Positions 55,827 through 64,000 of a stretch of DNA of 64,000 nucleotides are shown here, piece by piece. Both the position numbers and the translations under genes were made by a program. The stretch is from Rhypophila decipiens (taxonomy: Eukaryota > Ascomycota > Sordariomycetes > Sordariales > Naviculisporaceae), in the NCBI GenBank assembly GCA_033297075.1, contig MU858090.1, positions 167,493 to 231,492 of the forward strand, written 5' to 3'. Every line of letters begins with the position of its first letter. Position 1 is the first letter of the stretch. Below the pieces are notes generated by a model. The model ran no database searches, had not been told where the DNA came from, and saw only the letters and a list, made by a program, of their open reading frames with translations.

Positions 55827-56669
55827 CTGAGATCAAGTAAGTTATGTTAATGGGCTTGATACTCCATGATGACTTTCAGCCCGGACAAAGCGTCTATTCC
55901 AGCCAGGTCAGACATTTATTCCAACCAGTCAAAGCATATATTCCAGCCCAGTCAGCATGTCCATTGTAGCAAACTAAAGATGTCTACTCATTGACTTCTC
56001 CTGACCAATGGCAGGCACAATGTATTGTCCCTACTGTTCGTAGCTGTTGATGATTGATGACGGCATATTTTATGTCCAGTGCAGGACCTTTTCGTCACTT
56101 CCACAATGGCAAAAGAAGACCACCAGTTGCACCTTGAATTACACCCCGCTACTGATATCCGTTTGTCATCACTTGACCATTATTGGTCTCCACAAGCACA
56201 ACGGAAAATAACTTGTGCATAAAACGAGTTGCCTCCCCGCTCCCGCGTGGGCGTGGGGTTACTTTCACTAGCACTTCCCCGGAGACCCCTTCACCTAAAC
56301 TGAGAGCTTGGCCCTGCAGGTTAACTTAAAAAGAAGCAGCCACGCGATTGCGTGATCGGAATCCTCTGCTTCCATTGGTCGGCTCAGCAATTTTCTCCTT
56401 TCTAACTACTAACAGCTCAACGTAAATATACCAGTAGCGAAGGAACATTTGTTACATTTCTCTTTCCTTAACATCTCCATACCCTGATTTCCGTTCATCA
56501 ATGACCCTCGAGATTCGAAGTTTGACTCCCTTGACTTGGGAAATGACTCCACTGAGGCCTTCTTCCTTCCATATTTAATTGCCGCCGATTTGCCGTTGGA
56601 CGTTTGAGGTCCGGACTCACCAGGTGGTAGTGTGCTCACCGGCCCGGCAAAACATCCTCCCCGGTGAAG
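55827..56669. other. intergenic region with minisatellite array 2
   Basis: No gene is supported. A minus-strand open stretch at 56409-56990 largely overlaps the next gene and is its shadow. Confidence 0.5.
55875..55965 (-). repeat. 22-bp minisatellite array 2 (inverted)
   Basis: About four units of TATTCCAGCCnaGTCAnnCAT on the plus strand; the reverse complement is TGGAATAnATGCnTTGACTGG, the same unit as arrays 1 and 3. Confidence 0.7.
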
Positions 56670-57808
56670 ATGGATTCCGTCTGGGTCGTACTCGTCCCTT
56701 CCCTCAGCCCAAAAACGGCACCAATCTTCGAGATCGACCCGGTAGGCGAAGTTCTGATCGTGGTTCCACCTCCTTCTTCGGATAGTGGCCAGCCCGCAAC
56801 TCTCTACCATCACGATGGGATCCGCATCAAAGTCTCGGCCAAGCACCTGTGCATGGCATCTCCCGTCTTCAAGGCCAAGCTTTCTCACTTCCACCCATCG
56901 ACCGCGACTCAGCCCGACGGTAGGATTCATCTGAGGTTGGCAACAGGTCTCGATCCCAAGGCTGTCTACCTGGTCTTTTCTGCCCTTCACCCCGGACTCC
57001 CGACCCGTCGGTTACCAAAGCAACTGGATAGTATCGAGACGCTAGCACAAGTTGCTGTAGTTGTCGACAGACTCGGGCTTCTTGACTCGGTTGAGGTGTA
57101 TGCCGAGCGCTGGATAAACCGTTTGTGGAAAGGCGCTGTGGGAAAGTACAGCAGCGACTGGGCCCTATGGGTCTATGTGGCCTCTGTGTTTGGGCGTGAA
57201 GACATCTTCGAAGCTGCCAGTCGCAAAGTTATCGAAGAGCACTCCGGCGGTGCCAACTTCGAGGAGCTCTTTTCCTCATTGGATCTGCCCTTGCACATAG
57301 ACGTCATTCGTAAGTTTTTGCCTGCTTTCTGAATTCTCTAAACCGATGATGGGATTAACACATGCTGCCAGGAACACTCGAAACTCGCCACATCAAACTG
57401 CTTACCAATGCAGTCAACGTTGTCAACACCCTCATGAACCAACTCATGCTGGTCGACTCCAACTGCCTATGCGGGACATCACTTCTCGGCACGCTCGTCA
57501 CTGCACTGTCCAAAACGGGTCTCCTCAAATTCCACACCCACGAGGGCTCTCAGAAACATTTCAACACTAGCTATGCAGACTTCTCGGCAGCCATTCAAGA
57601 AAGCACTGCAAAGTTTGGCAGTTGGAGGCCCATCGTCCCAACCTCCGTCAAAACCAACCCCCTCGGCATCAATGGTATCAACGGCAAACTTCCAACCCCG
57701 GCTTCATCACCCCATTGGGAGCACGGTGATACAGGGTTCGATTTCCCTGAACATACATGCGTTGTGGACGAGCTGATCGGGAAGCTTATGCCTGTTTTTG
57801 CACGGTAA
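56670..57808 (+). CDS. BTB/POZ-like domain protein
   Basis: Exons 56670-57309 and 57372-57808 give 358 residues. From about residue 20 to 125 the pattern follows fungal BTB domains: a first strand (GEVLIVVPP), then IKVSAKHLCMASPVFKAKLSH, the usual 'shell' helix and strand pattern, followed by LETLAQVAVVVDRLGL-type helices. BTB domains dimerise and often link substrates to cullin-3 ubiquitin ligases or act in transcription. The C-terminal 140 residues have Cys pairs (NCLCGT) and no known domain. A short Asn/Gly/Lys-rich stretch (NPLGINGINGK) precedes the end. The ATG at 56670 was chosen because the earlier frame opens at GTG. Assignment as BTB is from pattern, not certain. Confidence 0.72.
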
Positions 57809-58157
57809 ATATCAGACTGTCACGGTCTATGTTGGATCATCTATCTTCAGATCCCATATTCAGCGTGATTGGTCACTGGAATACGGCTGCAACTCCGAAA
57901 GCCTGTGTGTTAAAATAATTTGTTTGGCGCTGTCCAGGAGTACCCAAGGCGTTCAAAATTAACTGATGGTGATGTAAGGGTTGAGGAGCTTTTCAACCTT
58001 CTTGGTAAACATGATATCAATAGGTTCTTTTAACAGATACTATCTACAGGTTATGGTAATTGCCTTCTGTTCATATCTCAAGGCGTAATGACGATATGAC
58101 GGCCAGGAGACCGTAACAAGATGATGTCTGCATACAATTCAAGAAGGACATAGAAAT
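57809..58157. other. intergenic region
   Basis: A short convergent spacer holding the 3' ends of the BTB-like and His/RS-rich genes; nothing else is seen. Confidence 0.5.
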
Positions 58158-60891
58158 TCAGTCATACTCCCTCTCCTGAGCTCCCTCTCTTCCCTGAACA
58201 CCTGACCCTCTACGTGGACCTTCGACTATCTGAACTGAGCTGCTTGGTTCACCATCAGGATGTCTTCGAGGCACCGACTCGTGTCTTCGTAGTGGTGGTG
58301 GCGAGTAACTTCTCCTTCTGGCTTGTATCCTGATTCTGCCCCTGTCCGGTTTGACCCTCTTGAGGTCGTATATCTCTGGACTCGGGCTTCGACTCCGACT
58401 CCGAGTTCTGCTCCTACTCCGTATTCTGGAGGTACTCCTCACTCGGATATGGATCCTCTCCCCATCATCAGCAGGGCCCGGGGGATTATTTCTAACTCGC
58501 CTGTCTGGTCTTGGTCTTGGTCTTGGTCTTGGAGTTGGACTTCTGCTGCTATCTCTCGACCGCGAGCGGAAACGACGGTGATGGTGGTGGTGTAGATGAT
58601 GCTGAAGGTGTCGATGCCTATGTTCATGGTCATGCCGTCCGGCCGATATAATGGGAACCACCGTGGGAGGTGGTCTCACTGCGGCCTCTGGTGCCGGTGG
58701 GCGTTCTTGCTCGACGGGTGTCTTCTTTTTGCCTCTCTCTAAATGCTTGATTACGACGATGCTTCCTTCTGATGAGGAATTTTCGTTGGAGTCGTCTTCT
58801 TTTGTCTCGGTGTCGGTCTGGGTCTGGGCTGTCTCGACTTGTTCGTAATGCCGGTGTATGAGGTATTCAGTCACCCTCTCCTCAGTGCTATGGCGGTAAC
58901 GCTCTGGCCGCGGATAAGGTGGCGACGAACCATCATATCGGTCATGTCCTATCGTTGTGGGGATATGGAACCGTGAATCGGACCTTGAACGAGACGTTGA
59001 GAATCGAAAGTGTCCGCCAGGGTGATGATGGCTATCACGATGGTGGTGTTGATCATCGCATGAACGGCTACTCATGCTGCTAGAGCTTCTCGAGCGACTC
59101 CGACCACGATGATGATGCGGACCATGACCACAACCACGACGACGACCTGAGCAGATACAACAAGGACAGCAACCATCCCCTTGGCATCCACAGGAATCCC
59201 TTCGCCTCCCGTCTCGCTGGCGGCATCTGTAAGGATGGGCTTCTGAGGACATCGATGCATTGCTCCGATCATTACTTCCATCCCGATTATTTCCAGTACT
59301 GGATCGATCTTTCCTATCTTTCGTGTCTTTGCCGTGGTTTCCATCTTTCTTGTCCTTCTCCTTCTTCTGTTGAACTTTATATTTTGCATAGGCGTCGTTG
59401 CTCAGTAGCTTCATGTCCGTTGTCTTTATCTCCCCCCTAGCCTGTTATTGTTTTCAATGTCAGCCAGCCGTTCCATTCTCTCAGCAACAGCTTCAGATCC
59501 AATAGAAGCAGGTTTTGAGATACTTACAATCTGCCACTTCTCCCGCTCTGTATTCCGCGTCTTCCTGGGAGGCCAATAAACCATCTCATAACACGGACTC
59601 ACACAAAATGCCACTTTATCAGCCCGTAAAGGCAACCCGACATCCTTCTTCCTCCGTTCCTCAGGTGGCTTCGGTAACCTCCGAAATGCATTCTTAAACC
59701 CATTCCACCCATGATCCAACTCTCTCAACCGACTTTCCAACAGAAAGTCAAAATGCAAGAATGGTCTGATTTTGTCATGAATTTCCCCCTCAGGGAGGCC
59801 GGGTTTGGTATGGTCAATGTATGGATCTACCTCGTCCACGCAGATATAGCGCACTACGGTTATGGATTGGGTCATGCTCTCGTAGTTCTCGGGGCCCCAG
59901 AGGTCAAGGTCTGCTCGGGCTTGCCAAGACCAATGAGCGGCTTTGTTATAGCTCACGATGCCGGTTTCTTGGAGATGGCATTGTGGGCTTTTGATCTTGG
60001 GACACTTGCAGGTTTTGGAGTGGTGGGATTTGATGGTGAAGTGCTTGGGGTGGGGGCGCTTTGCGGTTATTATTATGGGTGATGAGATTATTAGGTCTCC
60101 GCTGCTGTAGGAGTGATGGTGGTGAGGATGCTCGTCATCATTATGATGGTGGCGATGGTCATGGTGGGAAGGATGCCAGTCAGGGGGTTGATCTGATTGA
60201 ATGGACTGTCGGTCAGTGATCTGGCAATAAACAGAGGGCAAGACGTTTGTTGGACCGAAATGACACGTACATGGTTCAAATGACAAACCCGACCGCCAGC
60301 TTTTCTGACCAGGCTGCTCGACCGTGACTCGCCCTTCGGAAGTAAGATGAGCCTCGAGCTTGGGGGTTATGGTGGAAGGAGTGACCCCTGTTAAGCCATA
60401 ATCAAGCGACTTCCCATGAGACTCTTCGTTTGTGACTGTCAGCCCGGCCTGTATAGGGTCAGCGTTCGGGTCGAACTTGTGTCTTTCACCGCTATTGAAC
60501 AGGTAGCGGAGAGAAATATTGTCGAAGAATCGGTTACACGCCTGGGAGACTCCTCTGCAAAGATTTTCATTCTGTCAGCCTACGGACAAAGGTGTCTCTT
60601 TTCATGATGCGTATTCACGTACCCATCATCAAATCCAGCAATGTCTACCTGCAATTTGAAGCACAGTATGACCCGGTAAAATGCCTCTCGTTTCTTGATT
60701 GAGGGATCGCGGTTCTTATGCCTCGGTGTGCGCTCGATTCGCAGGGATGGCTTCAGGATGTTGACAACAGTATAACGTCCATGATACCAGCCGACCTTTT
60801 CCTCCATATCGGTCCAACGAATATCTGCGAGTACGTCCTTGTCGACTGGGTCCGGCGGTGGGGCCCGGCCCTCGTGGACTTCTCTGCCCAT
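58158..60891 (-). CDS. His-rich and Arg/Ser-rich hypothetical protein
   Basis: Exons 60891-60623, 60554-59528 and 59441-58158 give 859 residues in frame. The N-terminal 430 residues hold a folded part with WYHGRYTVVNILKPSLRIERTP and a later aromatic block (YNKAAHWSWQARADLDLW, YICVDEVDPYIDHT, RPFLHFDFLLESRLREL). A His-rich stretch (HHDHRHHHNDDEHPHHHHS) sits between. From residue 430 the protein is Lys/Glu-rich (KKEKDKKD), then a Cys cluster (CGCQGDGCCPCCICSGRRRGCG), a second His-rich tract, and long Arg-Ser and Arg-Pro repeats like SR splicing-factor tails. No RNA-recognition motif or catalytic site is visible. The His and Cys tracts could bind metal. Unknown function; a nuclear role is a guess from the RS content. 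Confidence 0.7.
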
Positions 60892-61604
60892 AGCGTTTGA
60901 GAAAATCGAATATGACTTTGGCTGGTGTAAATGAGCTGAGAAACAGTAATGTTTGGTGAAGTTTGCCGCTCACCATGGCGAGGACAGGTGTGCATCGTGA
61001 TAAATGGGGCCAAGAAGTAGTGCCAAGCAGGCGGTTACACGATGAGTGTCGGGCTAGTATGGTGGCGTGATTGATCACTCAATTCTCCATTCAGCTGTCA
61101 GGAGTTTCTCATGATCAATAAACACCAGCAGACTTCAATGAACCTAATACGTATTACGTAACCATACCTTATCATAAGTCACCATCAACGACAACCCGGC
61201 CGGCTCGTGCATTTCAGGCACGGATATGTCATCGTTCCCTCTGGGACGTAAAAAGCAGGAAATGACTGACGGGAATAGATTAGCCAGTCGCCCTGTAAAG
61301 TGTTTCATCGTGGCTTAAAATGAGGGTTAGGGTTATGAGTCAATGCTGGACAGGAAACCCGCACTGTGAGGGCCGATTGTCGGATTTCGGATCTACCCTT
61401 GCCGTTCGGATCTATCTGCAACCCGCTTGGCGATGAGAAGCTGAAGCAGAGGCTGCTGCCTGGATTAAATTTAGAACCTCAAATACCGCATAAGAACAGC
61501 TTCGTCCTTACCAAGTCCAAGTTACTCCCGCAGTCATTTACCATCGCCCACCTCATCTGCCCGGCACTGCACCGTCGCTTTACCACATTATCCAGTAATC
61601 AGCA
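60892..61604. other. intergenic, divergent promoters
   Basis: Between the His/RS-rich gene and the F-box gene. Contains a telomere-like AGGGTTAGGGTT at 61323-61334. A minus-strand open stretch at 60716-61078 mostly overlaps exon 1 in another frame. Confidence 0.5.
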
Positions 61605-63110
61605 ATGGGGTCAGGTATCGAGCAGGCCATGCCAGTCGAGGTGCTGAGTCTCATTATCGGCCACCTCTTCGTCGCCGAAGGTGAAGAAAAATACAGACCC
61701 AAAGGTCAGGGAGATCTTCGCAACGCACGCCTGGTTTGCCGGCGATGGAGTGAGGTAGCAACGAGACACCTGTTTCGACACGTCGCCTTGGTGCACCCAA
61801 ACTGGATGCCTGACTGGGAGGATGACATTGAGTTGCTGGCTGAGTGCGGTTTCCGAAAATTCAAGCAATTAACCGCCAGCCCAACGGTCCAGCACGCTGC
61901 CCGCTGTGCAGATATATTCAGCGCTCCTGATCCTGATCAACGCGAATATGATGTCTGGGAACCCTGGGAGACTGGAAGCTACGAGCCGTTCACCTCGGCA
62001 ATCGATCGCATCGTCGACCTACCCAAGCTGCAGGAAGTAAGAATCCGCTTTGCCGACGGGGTCGTTGGCGACACCATTGAAAACGATCCCTGGTGGGAAT
62101 ACGGATTCGAACACCCCGATACTCGCTTCCACCTGCTCCGGGCAGTATTTAAAGCCATCCACAACCGGTCGACAGCTAATGGCGGCTCCAACACCAAAGT
62201 CAAAACCCTCACGATCCAAAATCTCCAAAACAAAGCCCTACCAGAGGACATCCTCTCCTCCGAGCCCTTTCGGTCAACCGTCAAGGAGATAACAAACCTC
62301 CGCCTCCAAATAGCCCACGAATACAACGAACCAGGCCCAGACCATGACCTCGACCTCCCAGACCGACGAACCTTTGATCCCTGGCTCCAAAACACCTTCC
62401 TCCCCATCTTCGCCGACCAAGTAACAACCCTCCACCTAGCCCAAAACGACTTTTGGGGCACCTGGCCCGGCTACTTCGACGGCCAAGGATTACATTTTCC
62501 CAATCTAACTTCCCTAACCCTCCGCGCCTTCGCAATAGGCCACCACGACCAGTTCGACTGGGTCCTGCGCCAAAAGACGCTCCAAACCCTCCGACTAGAC
62601 CATTGCGTCATAGCATCCTACATAACTTTCGAACCAGGCCAGCTCGAAGCGTGGAACTCGCCAACGCACGACTGGACCCGCTACCCACACTGGGCATTTG
62701 GTCTTGACCCTATATTCAAGACATTCAACTTTCCCGGAACATGGGAGACAGTCTTTGACAAAATCCAAGACCAGCTCACCAACCTCGTCGATTTTCGCAC
62801 CGGAGGCTACGGCTCCCGCCATTGGGGCAGTCCATACTACTTTTTCACACCAGAGCGCATGCCTTGTCTCTTGTCTCCCCAGCGGTACATCACAACGTGG
62901 TGCACAGATGTAGATGAAAATTCGGGGGAGATGGAACTCGGAAACGGTGATCCCACCCCGCTGCCTGAGGAGCTACGGCGGGTTCCGAATACTTGGGTCA
63001 AGAGGCGTGAGCTCAACCGGGCCAAGGAGACGCGGGATGGAGACTGGCGGGCTCTCAAGGCTTTGGTTGAGACCGTAGCAAAGAGACGGAGGCAGAAGGG
63101 TCTCTGTTAG
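61605..63110 (+). CDS. F-box-like domain protein
   Basis: Single exon, 501 residues from ATG 61605. The first 50 residues fit an F-box: MPVEVLSLIIGHLF, then DLRNARLVCRRWSEVATRHLF. F-box proteins recruit targets to SCF ubiquitin ligases through Skp1. The rest contains leucine-rich-like strands (LTIQNLQNK, NLTSLTLRAFAIG, LQTLRLDHCVI) typical of fungal F-box genes whose repeats bind the target. No membrane helix. Lies at the right end before the third minisatellite array. The target is unknown. Confidence 0.83.
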   Translation: MGSGIEQAMPVEVLSLIIGHLFVAEGEEKYRPKGQGDLRNARLVCRRWSEVATRHLFRHVALVHPNWMPDWEDDIELLAECGFRKFKQLTASPTVQHAARCADIFSAPDPDQREYDVWEPWETGSYEPFTSAIDRIVDLPKLQEVRIRFADGVVGDTIENDPWWEYGFEHPDTRFHLLRAVFKAIHNRSTANGGSNTKVKTLTIQNLQNKALPEDILSSEPFRSTVKEITNLRLQIAHEYNEPGPDHDLDLPDRRTFDPWLQNTFLPIFADQVTTLHLAQNDFWGTWPGYFDGQGLHFPNLTSLTLRAFAIGHHDQFDWVLRQKTLQTLRLDHCVIASYITFEPGQLEAWNSPTHDWTRYPHWAFGLDPIFKTFNFPGTWETVFDKIQDQLTNLVDFRTGGYGSRHWGSPYYFFTPERMPCLLSPQRYITTWCTDVDENSGEMELGNGDPTPLPEELRRVPNTWVKRRELNRAKETRDGDWRALKALVETVAKRRRQKGLC

Positions 63111-64000
63111 ATCATTTCAATGTACAGCGAGAATCCCTTCATCAAGAACGCGGACCCAGGATACGGTACATAATCGAAATTTTGCACCACCACGACGGAA
63201 AACAATGAGAAGACACCATCTTCCAGACAAAAAGGACTGTTTGGGAACCACCCAACATACCAATTCTCGCACCCGACTGGCTTACAATTGGCTAATTTCC
63301 AAGTGACGGCCTCATTTGCAATTAACTGGACTGGGCTTGCAATGGACTAGCCTAGAAACTGGCTGTAATCAAATGATTTCCTTGTAGTTATGGGTTTTAC
63401 TTGGCTGAAAGGTCACTCTTCTAGATACCATGGACTGACTACTATATTAATCGAATTTGACCCTAAGCCTGTAAAAGGGGGCGAAGGGCTGTGTGAGTGG
63501 AAATGCTCAATTCTGAATTTCCATCAAGGCATCTCTCGCTCAGAGCTACCAAGGCTCACAATCCGCTCGAGAGTAGCTCAATTATAGGCACCTAATATAC
63601 AGGCACCAGTCCTCTCATATACAGGCACTAGTCCTCTTATATTATAAAGGCACTACTCTTGTTGGAATAAATGCCTTGACTAGACTAGAATAGAGGCCTT
63701 GATTAGACTAGAAAAGAGGCCTTGACTGGACTAGAATAGAGGCCTTAACTGGCTAGAATAAATACCTTCATTAGCTGGAATAAATGCCTTAACTAGCTAG
63801 AATAAAGGTCTTAACTAGCTAGAATAAATGCCTTAATTAGCTGGAATAGAGACCTTAACTAGGTAGAATAGATACCTTAAGAAGTTGAATTTACAGTATT
63901 GGACTAGTTGTTACAACCTGACACCTGGGTAGGTACAGACTGCAAGGCCGGACGCCTAACGGGGGGGTTGACAGTTTGGAAGGAAGGTTGTACGCGGTAA
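63111..64000. other. right-end intergenic region with minisatellite array 3
   Basis: No gene is supported. Array 3 occupies 63594-63885, and the last 100 bases are unremarkable apart from a run of Gs near 63961. Confidence 0.5.
63594..63885 (+). repeat. 22-bp minisatellite array 3
   Basis: Ten units of 21-23 bp, consensus TAGAATAAATGCCTTAACTAGC, fill 63663-63885, preceded by about three units of a related 22-bp form (TATACAGGCACTAGTCCTCT) from 63594. Unit-to-unit differences are mainly transitions. Confidence 0.9.

Noticed and set aside
1..64000. tRNA genes, rRNA genes and CRISPR arrays
   Set aside because: Scanned by eye for B-box-like GGTTCGAnnCC in plausible clover-leaf context and for regularly spaced repeats with unique spacers; none was convincing. 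A tRNAscan-SE run would decide the tRNA question.

Overview
The window is nuclear DNA of a filamentous ascomycete (Pezizomycotina, probably a Sordariomycete). Genes are split by short introns (about 50-80 bp) with GT...CTAAC/CTGAC...AG signals, codons are GC-rich at third positions, and the gene content is typical of such fungi: Zn2Cys6 regulator, P450, OPT and MFS transporters, NACHT/WD40 and STAND-type proteins, F-box and BTB proteins. No tRNA, rRNA or CRISPR was recognised. I placed introns by eye and accepted a model only when the joined frames stayed open and the total length was a multiple of three.

Layout. 1-6.3 kb: a NOD-like receptor with an alpha/beta-hydrolase head, NACHT core and WD40-like tail (1026-6272). 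7.5-16.3 kb: core genes, namely the RNA polymerase III largest subunit (7466-12095), an SRAP/HMCES-type abasic-site protein (12731-14236) and a disordered Pro/Ser-rich protein. 17.5-21.3 kb: a poorly defined small gene, a 48-bp inverted repeat, and a membrane-anchored protein with a cellobiose-dehydrogenase-like cytochrome domain. 22-24.7 kb: an OPT oligopeptide transporter. 25-30.2 kb: an accessory stretch with a 731-bp non-autonomous DNA transposon (55-bp inverted ends, 9-bp target duplication), a fragment of a kinase C-lobe, an orphan single-TM protein and a LysM relic.

30.3-45.9 kb looks like a catabolic cluster for lignin-derived or plant phenolics: a vanillyl-alcohol-oxidase-family flavoenzyme (30276-32311), an MFS sugar-type transporter (33910-35691), an intronless P450 (36860-38524), a Zn2Cys6 regulator (39403-41757), a carotenoid-oxygenase-family enzyme with lignostilbene/resveratrol-cleaving signature residues (41840-43324) and an FAD amine oxidase (44180-45875). 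Inferred logic: transporter uptake, P450 and oxidase functionalisation of the aromatic, stilbene double-bond cleavage to aldehydes, control by the local regulator.

46.5-54.5 kb holds three multi-domain genes of signalling or defence type: a protein kinase-vWA fusion, a CorA-like membrane protein and a STAND-type N-domain/ankyrin protein. 54.8-64 kb carries a small orphan gene, a BTB-like protein, a His/Arg-Ser-rich protein and an F-box protein, together with three arrays of one 22-bp minisatellite family. The most interesting signals are the aromatic cluster, the kinase-vWA fusion, the esterase-headed NLR, the anchored cytochrome protein and the transposon.
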